Assembly: GCA_002404995.1 (NCBI GenBank)
Contig: DHKY01000006.1
Location: 1 to 64,000, forward strand
Direction of reading: 5' to 3'
DNA from: Caryophanales bacterium UBA4682
GTDB taxonomy: Bacteria; Bacillota_I; Bacilli_A; RFN20; CAG-288
DNA: 64,000 bases
Shown: one piece after another, positions 9,478 through 19,600 of the stretch
How the letters are laid out: each line of letters begins with the position of its first letter
Position numbering within the stretch: the stretch's first letter is position 1
The notes under the pieces: generated by a model
Told to the model about the DNA's origin: nothing
Databases searched by the model: none
The model's input: only the letters and a program-made list of their open reading frames with translations
Made by a program: the position numbers and the translations under genes

Positions 9478-9524
9478 ATAAAAAGGAGGATTCGAATCAA
9501 CCTTAATCTTAATAGACTGACTTT

Positions 9525-10934
9525 TTATTCGTGATCTGCTTTGGCTAAGAAATCCTTGAGAACAGCAATTCTCTTCTTAGTGACTTCAATATCAGGAGAT
9601 TCTGCCCTGATACGGCACAGCGGCTCAGTTCCAGAGAAACGGATTAACGCCCATCCACCATCATCAAATAAATATTTGAAATTGTTATTTAAGCAGATTT
9701 TCTCTTTTGGAGCAGATTCAAAGCTTGGCATCTGATGCTGACCAGCTGCAAAAACGTTTTCACGATAGCGGAAAGTATAGCTATCCTCTACCATGATAGA
9801 ATGGAAATCAGCGAAATCACGAACTTCTTTGACAATCTCGCTGACCGGTTTGTCCATGGCTTTGGTCCTCTCAAGGAAAAGAGCAGAAGCAAAAGAAGAA
9901 TCTTTTCCGAAGATATAACCGCGGATAGTAAGACCACCGGATGATTCACCTCCGATGAGAGCATCATGTTCCTTGATTCCAGCCGAAATGTTCTTGAATC
10001 CGACATCAACCCTATGGCAATGGAATCCAAGTTTTTCACTGACTGCATCGAGCAGGTTACTCGTGGCAATATTCTTAATGCAATCGCCTTTCCTGCCTAA
10101 ATATTTAACGAGATAATAGTAAATACAGGCCATGACTTCATTGGCATCGACATAATTGCCTTTTTCATCCAGAATAGCAATTCGATCACAATCGGAATCG
10201 GTTCCAATAGCCAAATCATAGTGATTTTCCAGAATAAGCTTCTTGTCTTCAATCAAGTTTTCCTCGATTGGGTTCGGAAGGCGATGACCAAAGAATGCAT
10301 CATGTTCGGAATGAATCCTGTCTGCATCGATATTCAGGTCTTTTGCAATGCTCCTCAGAGTCAAAGCACCAGTACCATAGATTGGGTCAAAAAGAACATG
10401 TAGACGATGTGAAGGCTCTTTGGTAGGATGGAGGAAATTGCGGATATTCTCTAAGAACGGAGTCAGAATGTCTTTCTTAACAATTCTTCCTTCTTTTAAG
10501 GCATCTTCATAATTCCTAGTCTTGTATTCCTTTAAGGCCTGGACTTTATGTTCGACTTTGTCGGTAAGAGAAACCTCAGCATCCCTGCCTTGTCCTTGGA
10601 ATAACTTAACACCATTGAAATAATACGGATTATGGCTAGCAGTGATCCTTATACCAAAATCGTTATCCCTGGCCTTGCTTACTGCCCTAACAGCCGGAGT
10701 CGGGGTCGGACTACTCGCTAAGATAACAGGAATATTATTGGCAGCCAATGTATTCGCCCTATAAATGGCAAATGCATCCGAACCAAAGCGGAAATCATAA
10801 CCGATAACGACAGGTTTCTTTGAGTTTTCTTCATGAATAACATCACTGATAGCCTGCGCAATCCTTTTTACGTTTTCCTTCGTAAAATCATCACCGATCA
10901 CACCACGGAAACCGCCTGTACCAAAATGAATCAT
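9525..10934 (-). CDS. phosphomannomutase/phosphoglucomutase family, short form
   Basis: A 469-residue alpha-D-phosphohexomutase with all four hallmarks: N-terminal GTGGFRGVIGDD, phosphoserine loop TASHNPYYFNGVKLF, metal site GTDSDCDR, sugar loop GGESSGG and phosphate loop RFSGTEPLCRIR. Substrate preference cannot be read from these motifs; ManB/PGM or phosphoglucosamine mutase are all possible. The nag genes close by make amino-sugar phosphate a reasonable guess. AGGAGG precedes the start. It lies 9 bases after the HAD gene and is probably co-transcribed with it, ending at the palindromic terminator at 9460-9477. Confidence 0.88.
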   Translation of the reverse strand: MIHFGTGGFRGVIGDDFTKENVKRIAQAISDVIHEENSKKPVVIGYDFRFGSDAFAIYRANTLAANNIPVILASSPTPTPAVRAVSKARDNDFGIRITASHNPYYFNGVKLFQGQGRDAEVSLTDKVEHKVQALKEYKTRNYEDALKEGRIVKKDILTPFLENIRNFLHPTKEPSHRLHVLFDPIYGTGALTLRSIAKDLNIDADRIHSEHDAFFGHRLPNPIEENLIEDKKLILENHYDLAIGTDSDCDRIAILDEKGNYVDANEVMACIYYYLVKYLGRKGDCIKNIATSNLLDAVSEKLGFHCHRVDVGFKNISAGIKEHDALIGGESSGGLTIRGYIFGKDSSFASALFLERTKAMDKPVSEIVKEVRDFADFHSIMVEDSYTFRYRENVFAAGQHQMPSFESAPKEKICLNNNFKYLFDDGGWALIRFSGTEPLCRIRAESPDIEVTKKRIAVLKDFLAKADHE

Positions 10935-10943
10935 TTTAACCTC

Positions 10944-11684
10944 CTAAATGTCTTGTAAACGACTCAAATCCCGGTAAGAATGAATACGTATATATTTTGC
11001 ATCTCTGTACTCATCCTTTCCAGCCAAAGCTTCCTGTGAAGGACGATGAGAGAGAAAAATCGATTTTGCAAATCCAAAGCGGAAGGAACCAACCACGTCA
11101 TCAAGGAAAGAGTCACCAATAAAGATACTCTCTTCTTTTTTCCTTCCTGCCTGCTTCAAAGCAGCCTGGTAAATCAATGGATATGGTTTTCGAAGAGCAT
11201 AATCGTTTGAAAAGAAGAAAGTCTTGAATCCATTATCCGGGAGTTTGTCCTGAATAATCTTCTTTGTCTCTTCCCCATCAAACACAGTGTTGCTAATGAC
11301 CCCATGAAAAATACTGCGTTCGTTAAGTTCATGAAGAAAGTCTTCGATTCCATCCATTGGTTCTCCTGCTATATCATCAATGATTTTAGATGATACAACT
11401 TCTACAGAAGAATCAAGTCTAACGTTATACATCAGACAGAAAAGATTTACGAATGCGTCAATTCTCACATCATTACGCGTTGTTCTTTGATAGTCATCCC
11501 AGAACTGTGAAGCCTGCTTGTATGCCGTGTCCCAAGGAATTTCATCCTTGTTCAGGCAATGATCATAAATCTGCTTCAGGTATACTTTTCTATCTTTTTT
11601 CTCATGAAGTAGTGTTCCCCAACAATCAAAGAACACTGCTTTCACATCATCTAGTACTGGGTAAGAATTAGCTTTTCGGTCCAT
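10944..11684 (-). CDS. HAD-family hydrolase
   Basis: A 246-residue haloacid dehalogenase-like hydrolase. Motif I is FFDCWGTLL with the nucleophile Asp and Trp in place of the usual second Asp; motif II is GVISNTVF; motif III the Lys of KPYPLIYQ; motif IV IGDSFLDDV. The DxWGT form occurs in some HAD phosphatases of uncertain substrate. A GGGAGGA sequence sets the start. It is first of a two-gene operon with the phosphohexomutase, so a sugar-phosphate substrate is plausible but inferred from context only. Confidence 0.8.
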   Translation of the reverse strand: MDRKANSYPVLDDVKAVFFDCWGTLLHEKKDRKVYLKQIYDHCLNKDEIPWDTAYKQASQFWDDYQRTTRNDVRIDAFVNLFCLMYNVRLDSSVEVVSSKIIDDIAGEPMDGIEDFLHELNERSIFHGVISNTVFDGEETKKIIQDKLPDNGFKTFFFSNDYALRKPYPLIYQAALKQAGRKKEESIFIGDSFLDDVVGSFRFGFAKSIFLSHRPSQEALAGKDEYRDAKYIRIHSYRDLSRLQDI

Positions 11685-11810
11685 GTATAATTCCTCCCAC
11701 TTATCATTTTACCCTTATCTGAATTGAATTTGGTGCTCAGAAATGAGATTGTACATTTCATGTTCATTAATCAAATTTCGTTCCTAAAATTGTGCATCTC
11801 ATTCATCCGC

Positions 11811-11826
11811 TTCTAGCATGCTAGAA
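11811..11826. promoter_or_regulatory. perfect 16-bp palindrome upstream of nagA
   Basis: TTCTAGCATGCTAGAA lies just before the nagA ribosome-binding site (AGGAG, 11836-11840) in the divergent gap between the HAD gene and nagA. It looks like a dimeric repressor operator. A looser inverted pair (ATGAGAT near 11741 and its complement near 11796) lies in the same gap. The regulator is unknown. Confidence 0.5.
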
Positions 11827-11852
11827 TAATCTAACAGGAGTAAAAACAGATA

Positions 11853-13013
11853 ATGAAGAAAATCAATGGAATCCTGAATTCGAATATCTATGTCGAAGGA
11901 GCCGGAATTAAGCAAACAAGCCTCTCGGTTCTTGGTGACACCATCAGTGCCATCGATGACCATAGGGTGATTGAAAACAAGGAAGGATATCTCTCGATTC
12001 CCGAAGGATACACCGTCCTTCCCGGATTCATCGATGAACATATCCATGGCGCTAAGAATGCAGACGCCAGGGATGCTACAGAGGAAGCCTTAAAGACAAT
12101 TGCCGATGCGGAAGCAGAAGACGGAACCACCACCTTCAACTTCACGACTAGGACAAGGAACAAGGAACATATTGAAAACGCCCTCATTGCCATCAATGAA
12201 TACAGGAAGAATCCTACCGGACGTAGCCGTGTCATGGGAATTCACTTAGAAGGGCCATTCATTTCAAAGGAATTCTGTGGTGCACAGAATGCAGAAGATA
12301 TCGTCCCTCTCAATGCCGACCTTCTTAGCCATTACTATGATCTCTCTGGAAAGCATATTAAGGAAGTCACTTTCTCCTATGATCCAAACCACAAGGAATT
12401 CCTCCAGTTCAGGCTTGAGAACCATATAGCTGCATCTATCGGACACACAAACAACACCTGTGCGCTTGCCTTAGAGGCGATTAAGAACGGCGTAACAATC
12501 GGCACACACACCTTCAATGCAAGGACCGGAATCAAACACCGGGAAATGGGAACGGCTGGAGCGTTAAGGATCTCTGATTCAGTGTCCTGTGAATTGATTG
12601 CAGATTTCCATCATGTCTGTCCGGAGTGCATCAAGAGGATGTACCGTTGCAAGGGAAAAGACAAAGTTACCTTGATAACAGATTCCATGGAAGCGAAAGG
12701 AAGGCCAGATGGAACATATCAGCTTGGTGGTCAGAAAGTCTATGTCAAAGATGGGGCGGCAAGACTAGCAGATGGCACTTTAGCTGGCTCTATCCTTCAT
12801 CTGAATCAAGCAGTACGAAACAGGAAGAATCTTCTCTCCTTGTCCTTAGAGGATGCTACAGACAGGGCAAGCAAGAACCCGGCAAAGAACATGGGACTCT
12901 ATGATCAGATTGGTTCCATCCGCTCAGGAAAGAAAGCGGACTTTGTCATCGTAGACAAGGATATCAATGTCTGTGCTACGATTGTCGGCGGAGAAATCGT
13001 GTATCATAAATAA
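11853..13013 (+). CDS. nagA: N-acetylglucosamine-6-phosphate deacetylase
   Basis: A 386-residue amidohydrolase that converts GlcNAc-6-P to glucosamine-6-P and acetate in the cytoplasm. It has the metal-site motif GFIDEHIHGA, HLEGPF, the substrate-binding THTFNAM (Met encoded by AGG where NagA enzymes have THLFNAM) and the LITDSMEAKG catalytic Asp. nagB follows 24 bases later, so the pair takes GlcNAc-6-P to fructose-6-P. A palindrome upstream may be the operator. Length is normal for the family. Confidence 0.95.
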   Translation: MKKINGILNSNIYVEGAGIKQTSLSVLGDTISAIDDHRVIENKEGYLSIPEGYTVLPGFIDEHIHGAKNADARDATEEALKTIADAEAEDGTTTFNFTTRTRNKEHIENALIAINEYRKNPTGRSRVMGIHLEGPFISKEFCGAQNAEDIVPLNADLLSHYYDLSGKHIKEVTFSYDPNHKEFLQFRLENHIAASIGHTNNTCALALEAIKNGVTIGTHTFNARTGIKHREMGTAGALRISDSVSCELIADFHHVCPECIKRMYRCKGKDKVTLITDSMEAKGRPDGTYQLGGQKVYVKDGAARLADGTLAGSILHLNQAVRNRKNLLSLSLEDATDRASKNPAKNMGLYDQIGSIRSGKKADFVIVDKDINVCATIVGGEIVYHK

Positions 13014-13037
13014 AAAAATAAAGAAAGGAAAAATAAA

Positions 13038-13745
13038 ATGAAGTTAGTTATTATCAACGATCTGGAAGTCAGGGCAGAGACAATTGCAAAGGAAATCCTC
13101 TCCCTTGTCAAAGAGAAGCCGAATGCAGTATTAGGACTTGCCACTGGTTCCAGTCCGATCAAGACTTATCAGAAAGTCATCGAATTAGCAAAGAAGGAAA
13201 ATATCGACTTCTCGAATGTCACCTCTTTCAACTTGGATGAATACATCAACAATCCGGATTTCACTCAATCTTATCGTTATTTCAGGGATACTCATCTTTT
13301 CAACTTCATTAACATCAAGAAGGAAAACACTCACTTCCCGTCTCTCGAAGGATTAAAAACCTACGATGCGGAAATCAAGAAAGCGGGCGGCGTCGATCTC
13401 CAGCTTTTAGGAATCGGTGCTGATGGCCACATCGGTTTCAATGAACCAAACACTCCTTTTGATTCCCTTACCCATATTGCAGATCTCACTGAAAAAACAA
13501 TCCAGGATAATTCACGTTTCTTCGCATCCATCAAAGATGTTCCGACACAGGCGGTCACCATGGGAAGGCAGAGCATCAGGAATGCAAAGAAAATCATCCT
13601 CATTGCTACTGGAAAGAATAAGGCATTGGCAATCGAAAAGACTTTCGGAAAAGTCGACGAAGCAACACCGGCTTCCTTATTAAATCGTCATCCAGATGCA
13701 ACAATTTACTGTGACGAAGAAGCAGCAAGCCTTTTAAAGAAATAA
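13038..13745 (+). CDS. nagB: glucosamine-6-phosphate deaminase
   Basis: A 235-residue enzyme that isomerises and deaminates glucosamine-6-P to fructose-6-P and ammonia. Motifs are LATGSSPIKTY, SFNLDEY and GADGHIGFNEP. SYRYFMDTHLF contains AGG at 13284-13286 where NagB proteins have Met, with a CGT-coded Arg two residues earlier, which is a clean internal control for the code. It lacks the C-terminal allosteric extension of the E. coli enzyme, as do other Firmicutes NagB proteins. Operon with nagA. Confidence 0.95.
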   Translation: MKLVIINDLEVRAETIAKEILSLVKEKPNAVLGLATGSSPIKTYQKVIELAKKENIDFSNVTSFNLDEYINNPDFTQSYRYFRDTHLFNFINIKKENTHFPSLEGLKTYDAEIKKAGGVDLQLLGIGADGHIGFNEPNTPFDSLTHIADLTEKTIQDNSRFFASIKDVPTQAVTMGRQSIRNAKKIILIATGKNKALAIEKTFGKVDEATPASLLNRHPDATIYCDEEAASLLKK

Positions 13746-13799
13746 TTCTAAAGTTTCTTTCTTTCATTTTCAAAGTAAAAGCGATAGGATATTTTTAGC

Positions 13800-14879
13800 A
13801 TGAATTGGTTTTTATATTACTCTGCAATATCCTTGCTTTCGGTTCTCTCGCTTTTGATTTCTTCCTATCTCGCTTATCGGAATCCGACCTTGAGTTTTGC
13901 TCAAAAGAGAGCCTTTATCCTTCTCTTCCTTTCCATTTTCCTAGGGTTGTCATTTGAGTGGATTTCTTCAAGCAGGGTGGTTTACAGCTGGGGAAACACC
14001 ACCGCAAGGAAAGTGCTCCGTCACATCGAATACAGGTTCGCACCTTTTATCGGATTATTTGCTGGATCGGTGATGGACAGAAACCGCATTTCCATTGGAA
14101 ACATGATTTTATGTGCTGGCAATATCATCTTCCAGTTTGCCAGGATGCCATCCAATCTCAGGATCTGCTACAATCCGGAAACGCAAATCGTAGAACGCCG
14201 AAGCAGGTATTGGGTCTATCAAGCAATCGTACTTGCATCTTTAACACTAGCTGCCCTATCTTTGCTTATTTCAAGGCGCAAACGGCAGTACCGCTGTTGG
14301 CCGATTCTTATTGCTGCACAGCTATTGATTTTCGTCTCTTTAATCATCCACATGTTATTCCAAGGGCTCCACATTGACTGGTTCGCGTATACACTCTCTT
14401 CTTTGTTTGTCTATATTATGACATGCGAAGTGAATTCTGAAACAGATGGATTAACATCTCTAAGGAACAGAAGAACTCTAGAAGACAGCCTTTCACATAT
14501 GGACAAAGATGCTCTTATAATCAGGTTAGACCTAGATAATTTCAAGTCCATCAATGATCGCTATGGTCACAGGGTCGGAGATCAAGTACTTGTCAAAATA
14601 TCAGCAATAAGGCGTGATTCCTTTTCTTCCCTTGGTCATATCTTCCGCTACGGCGGAGATGAATTTGTGATCATCATCAAGAAAAACAAAGACCGATTGA
14701 TGAAAGCAGAAAAAATCTTTTATCAAGAGTGGCAGAATGAAATCAAAGAGCATCCTTTCTATCCTACGTTTTCGATTGGAAAAGCAAAATACACCCCTGG
14801 TTCTTCAAGTCCTAGGGATGCATTAAAACAAGCAGACGAAAACAGGTATCACGCCAAAGAAATCATTCACAGGGACTAG
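13800..14879 (+). CDS. membrane-anchored GGDEF diguanylate cyclase
   Basis: A 359-residue protein. The N-terminal ~210 residues form several hydrophobic helices. The C-terminal GGDEF domain has the metal-binding LDLDNFKSIND and the active-site loop YGGDEFVI, so it should make cyclic di-GMP from GTP. The RxxD inhibitory I-site normally just upstream of GGDEF is absent (SSLG instead), so simple product inhibition is unlikely. The 3' end overlaps the convergent phosphatase gene by 4 bases. No receptor or EAL/HD-GYP phosphodiesterase is seen in the window. Confidence 0.88.
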   Translation: MNWFLYYSAISLLSVLSLLISSYLAYRNPTLSFAQKRAFILLFLSIFLGLSFEWISSSRVVYSWGNTTARKVLRHIEYRFAPFIGLFAGSVMDRNRISIGNMILCAGNIIFQFARMPSNLRICYNPETQIVERRSRYWVYQAIVLASLTLAALSLLISRRKRQYRCWPILIAAQLLIFVSLIIHMLFQGLHIDWFAYTLSSLFVYIMTCEVNSETDGLTSLRNRRTLEDSLSHMDKDALIIRLDLDNFKSINDRYGHRVGDQVLVKISAIRRDSFSSLGHIFRYGGDEFVIIIKKNKDRLMKAEKIFYQEWQNEIKEHPFYPTFSIGKAKYTPGSSSPRDALKQADENRYHAKEIIHRD

Positions 14880-15595
14880 TCGTGCCGGCTATCGTCTTCG
14901 AATGTTTCACAGAACCGAGCTGCAAATGAGGCCGGTTCTTTTTGGTACAAATGCTCTAATGATCCAAATTCTGTCCTGCGGAAAGAAGCAATTCCCTTCC
15001 GGCGTTCTTCTGTATAAAGAACAGTAACCGAAGATGGGAGGGCAACAGTGTGCCTAAGCAAGGGCTCTGGCGACACCGAGAAAAGATGTGCGAGAAGAAT
15101 GCACTCCACTCCAAAATGGCAGAACAAAGCAATCGTATCATGATTTCCGTTTTCGACATGATAATGCTTTCCTTCCCGCACATAGCCATGAAAAGCAAGA
15201 ACACCGTCAAGTCCTTTAGCAACTTTGTCTGCTTCTTCTTTTAAGCTTCCCTTGATTTCCTTCAGATTCTTGTACCATTCATCTTCATCGTAAAGTTCCT
15301 TCTTGTCTTCCCACTCCGTCGGAAGCAGATCCCAGCAGATACCTGGCCGGTACTCTCGTTCAATCGTAACATTATTGAACTCATGCAGCCACTCGACGGT
15401 CTTGCCTGTTTTTCCGCATGCTTCAAGATACGGCTTTGCAGTCAGCTGAGCACGTCCTAGAGGAGAAAGATAAATGTCATCGATTTTCTCTTTCCTAAGA
15501 CGTTCTTTAAGCAGTTCAGCTTCCCGTTTTCCCTTTTCTGTTAAACCATCGATAGCATAATCCGGTTCTGCATGACGAATAATCCTAATACGCAT
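14876..15595 (-). CDS. histidine phosphatase superfamily protein
   Basis: A 239-residue phosphoglycerate-mutase-like phosphatase. The N-terminal catalytic motif is RHAEPDY (RHG-type, nucleophilic His) and a second conserved His occurs in CHFGVECILL. The conserved helix IYLSPLGRAQLTAKP follows motif I. The substrate is unknown. AGGAGG precedes the start. It follows the Nudix gene by 11 bases and is probably co-transcribed. Confidence 0.82.
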   Translation of the reverse strand: MRIRIIRHAEPDYAIDGLTEKGKREAELLKERLRKEKIDDIYLSPLGRAQLTAKPYLEACGKTGKTVEWLHEFNNVTIEREYRPGICWDLLPTEWEDKKELYDEDEWYKNLKEIKGSLKEEADKVAKGLDGVLAFHGYVREGKHYHVENGNHDTIALFCHFGVECILLAHLFSVSPEPLLRHTVALPSSVTVLYTEERRKGIASFRRTEFGSLEHLYQKEPASFAARFCETFEDDSRHD

Positions 15596-15606
15596 TTTCC
15601 CGCCTC

Positions 15607-16023
15607 CTATTCATCCCTATACGGACGATTTTCGCAGATTGCGAAAATCTTGTCTAAATCCTGAGAGCACTGATGATGGAACAGTTCTTCCTTGCGAATC
15701 CAGAAAACATTTCCTTCTTCAGAGCTTTTCAGATTACCGCAAAAATCTTTGGATTTATAAACAAAGGTAAAGTACCGGATATCATCTCTCCAAGGCCATT
15801 CCCTGATTCCACAGAAAGTGACCTTTCCAAGACAAAGGCCTGTCTCTTCTTTGATTTCTCTACGGACAGAATCATCCAATGGTTCTTTGTTTTCGACATG
15901 ACCGCCCGGGAAGTTCAATCCAGGCCAGTCTTTCTTTGTCCGTTCCTGGACAAGAACGTTTCCTTTTCCATCCTCAATCCTGCAGATGTTGCAAAGTATA
16001 CACCGAGTGATAACTTCTCTCAT
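15607..16023 (-). CDS. Nudix hydrolase, MutT/MutX-like
   Basis: A 138-residue Nudix protein with the complete box GHVENKEPLDDSVRREIKEE followed by TGL. The N-terminal layout (VLVQERTKKDWPGLNFPGG) and C-terminal WIRKEEL resemble 8-oxo-dGTP phosphatases such as MutX, so nucleotide-pool cleaning is likely but not proven. An AGAGGA site precedes the start. It shares an intergenic region of under 60 bases with the divergent lipoprotein gene; the ATTATAAT there is palindromic and may serve as -10 in both directions. Confidence 0.82.
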   Translation of the reverse strand: MREVITRCILCNICRIEDGKGNVLVQERTKKDWPGLNFPGGHVENKEPLDDSVRREIKEETGLCLGKVTFCGIREWPWRDDIRYFTFVYKSKDFCGNLKSSEEGNVFWIRKEELFHHQCSQDLDKIFAICENRPYRDE

Positions 16024-16073
16024 CGTGTTCCTCTTTTCTTCTATTTTCTGAAAAGATTATAATGGATTCAGAA

Positions 16074-16670
16074 ATGAAAAAGAACCTCTTTCTTAGCCTT
16101 GCATTGGGAAGGAGCCTAGCTTCCTGCACCACAAAAACCAAGGCAGCCTGTTACCAGTGCTACTACGGATCAAGGCGAGTATCCAATGCCAGGCCAGCCT
16201 TTGAAACAATCCACGAAAAAGAACTTAACAGGAACTTGAAAGATACGGCCCTGGATTCCTATTATTTTTCGGTAAGCAGCTTTTCGGATCAGCATGACTA
16301 TCTTTCATTCCAACAAACAAGGATATGGAAAAATCATCAGCCTGATAAAATCGATTTTGATCCAAATACCATGGTGCTCTATTTCTTTGTCCAGATTCCA
16401 AACGGATACCGGGCATTCAAACGAAATAATATCCAAGCATTAAATACAGACGGAGATAAGGTCCTCCTTACTGATAATTTCTTTTTCTATCGTTCAAGAC
16501 CTGAATTATCCATCTGTTATATTGATGTAGTCAAGGATGAAGAAGCATCCGAAAACGTGTTTTCTTTCTACTATACATTGCCTGTCAGTTTCAAAAGCCA
16601 AAGGAAAGCAGAAAATATCCGTGCATTTCTTTCCGATCAGAAAGCAGAAGAACCGAAAGAAGACATCTAA
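16074..16670 (+). CDS. hypothetical lipoprotein
   Basis: A 198-residue protein with a short signal peptide ending LALGMSLASC, where Met is AGG. Under the standard code an Arg would break the hydrophobic core, so this is independent support for the recoding. The rest is soluble with no recognised domain. TATAAT at 16058-16063 ends only 10 bases before this ATG and there is no ribosome-binding site, suggesting a nearly leaderless mRNA; an ATG at 16062 overlaps the -10 and is less likely. The 3' end overlaps the convergent mfd stop by 4 bases. Confidence 0.6.
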   Translation: MKKNLFLSLALGRSLASCTTKTKAACYQCYYGSRRVSNARPAFETIHEKELNRNLKDTALDSYYFSVSSFSDQHDYLSFQQTRIWKNHQPDKIDFDPNTMVLYFFVQIPNGYRAFKRNNIQALNTDGDKVLLTDNFFFYRSRPELSICYIDVVKDEEASENVFSFYYTLPVSFKSQRKAENIRAFLSDQKAEEPKEDI

Positions 16671-19600
16671 CTGTTATAAATCTGACAAAGATTTTCCGTA
16701 AGGAAAAGCCTATCCTGCAAATAATCACGGGTTTTCGTCAAAACAAAGGAAAAGCGCTGATCCGAAGTGACTTTCCTGTGAAGTTTAACCATAAGAGGAC
16801 GCAGTTCCTCATCCCTCTTTTTATATGCCTTAGGCTTTAACGAAAAAGCTTTTGTCCTCTCCCTATTGTATTTTCCAAGTCCTTCCTCAAAGAATTGAAA
16901 GATACCGGAATTAAGGTTGATTTCAATTTTTCTTTTAATTAATAGATTTGCGACTTCTTCAGGATACGGCCCATAGACATCCCGCAACTTAGCGGCAAAG
17001 TTTTTGATATCTTCATCATTGTGGCAATCCGATAGTTCCTGATACATGGATATACGCTGGGACTCATTCCCATATTCAGATGGAATATGGGCGTCCAGAG
17101 AGAAAGATAGTTCAAAATCAGTTGTGTTTTCTTTAATGACTCCTTCTTTCCTAAGCTTCTTCTCACTGACGACTTCCTTCAGTAAATCCCTGTAAGCATC
17201 ATAACCAAGAGAATCCACAAAACCTGCTTGCTCGCTTCCTAGAATATCTCCCGCACCTCGGATATTCAGGTCCTGCATTGCAATCTTGTAACCAGAGCCC
17301 AGCTCAGTGAAATCCTTCAAAGCTTTTAGACGCTTTCTGGCATCATCCGTTAGATTCTTTGAATCCTTAAAGAAGAAATAAGCATAAGCAAGGCGGTCGC
17401 TTCGTCCAACACGTCCTTTGATCTGATAAAGGGAAGATAATCCAAAATGATCTGCGTTCTCAACAATAATCGTGTTGACATTCGGAAGGTCAAGTCCAGA
17501 TTCAATAATCGATGTACAGACAAGGATATCGGCTTCCTTAGCATAGAACTCGGACCTGATTTCCTCGACTTCGCTTGCATCCCTCTTCGCATGGACAACG
17601 GCAACCTTAGCATTTGGAAAACTCTTCTCAAGTCTTCCTGCGACTTCGAAAATATCGGATATTTTGTTATGGAGATAGAAAACCTGACCTCTCCGGTCAA
17701 GCTCTTTTTGGATAACTTCCTTTATCAGTTCTTTATCCTGCTTGGCTACATAGGTCTTAACCGGCCTACGGTTTACAGGAGCTTCTGTCAGATAAGATAA
17801 AGTGCGGACGCCTAGAAGAGACCTTTGCCTCGTACGAGGTATCGGAGTCGCAGTCAAAGTCAGGCAATCCACATTCTTTGCCTTTTCTTTGATTTTTTCC
17901 TTGTGTGCAACACCGAATTTCTGCTCCTCATCGATAATAAGCAGACCAAGATCATGAAAAACAACAGAATCGGAAAGAAGGGCATGAGTACCGATCACAA
18001 AATCAATTTTTCCATCAGACAATCCTTCTTTAATATACTTTTCCTCCTGCGGGGTCGTAAAGCGATTCAATAAAGCAAGATGGATGCCAAAATCATGGAA
18101 TCTCTGCCTTGCAACCTTAAAGTGCTGCCTTGAAAGAATGGTAGTCGGGCACAGCAACACAGCCTGCTTATGGCTCAGGATACATTTAAAGGCGGCATAG
18201 AAAGCAATCTCAGTCTTTCCGAAGCCGACGTCACCGGCAACAAGCCGATCCCTAGGATGGGGGCTTTCCCTATCAATACGGATGTCCTCCCTCGCCTGTT
18301 TCTGACTCTCGGTATAAGGATAAGGGAAGCTTCTCCTGAAAGCCTCTTCCCTTTCCGGTTCGCTGGAAAAAGAAAATCCTGGACGGGTGGAGCGTTCTGA
18401 GTAAAGTGCAAGAAGTTGATCTGCAAGATAAGAAATCTTACTTCGGATACGGCTCTTCTTTCTCGACCAAGTCGATCCACCGAGCCGATCAAGGGAAGGA
18501 GTAAAACCTTCCCGAGAAGAATATTTCCGGATCCTCTTATATTGGGCAAGAGGAAGGTAGAACAAAGCATCCTCCGCATACTGGATTTTAAGGTATTCTA
18601 GCCCGTTGAGTTCACTGACGCCTAAGTATCTTCCCACACCATTGACTTCATGGACAACATAATCGCCGACTTCCAAATCCTCATATCTCCGGATAACTTT
18701 TGCTTCCTTGTATCTCGAAAGGAAGCGAGAACGCTGACTACTGACACCATAGATTTCCTTAGCCGAAAGATAAACGTGTTTTTCCTTTGGTATTTCAAAC
18801 CCATGGGTCAGTTTTCCTTCCAAGAACCTGATGGATGAATGAAGAGGATACAAGCTATAGGAAATCTGTGCTTCATTGAGATAGTTCTGGTAATTGCTAT
18901 AGTTAGGTTCCGGAAGAACAATCCGGATTTTATACCCTTCCTGGAGATACGCATTCAGCCTATCATCGGATTGAGCATAGGAAATCGCCTTGAAGGAATT
19001 ATTCCGAAGGACAAAAGAATTCTCTTCACTGTTCTTTGCTTTATGGAAAGAAGAAAACTGGCAATCTGTAGCAAACCTTTTTTCACCATCAAGAGATGTT
19101 CCTTCCTTAATAGACTTAGAAAAGAAATTATTTTCTCTCTTTTTTAAGTCTTCTAATTCACTCCTTATCTGCTTTTCATCAAAAAGATAGCATTCATAGT
19201 CTGAAAGATAATCACACAAAGAATGTTCTTCCTTTTCAAAAAACGGATAAAACCGGGCATGAAGTTCGGAAAGATACCCTTTTTTCGCTTCTTCTTTTAC
19301 TTCTTCCAATGTCTCTTTTAATCCATCAAAAGAAATACGGTCCAGTCTCTTTTCCTGTTCTTTTAATAAGGTGTCCCTGCTAGAGCATCCATCCTGTATT
19401 TCCTCATCGGAAAGAAGACGCCTGGATGCCGGATGGAGAGTGATACTCTTCACATGCTGGAAAGAACGTTCATCATTGACTTTAAAGAAGCGGATATCAT
19501 CGATTTCATCGCCGAAGAATTCCCTTCGGATTGGATCATCATAGCTTGTATCGAAAACATCTAAGATGCCTCCGCGCATGGCCATCTGATTTGGCATTGT

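Noticed and set aside
9478..9500. tRNA T-arm-like GGATTCGAATC
   Set aside because: No matching anticodon or acceptor stems around it; it is a short palindrome next to a terminator.
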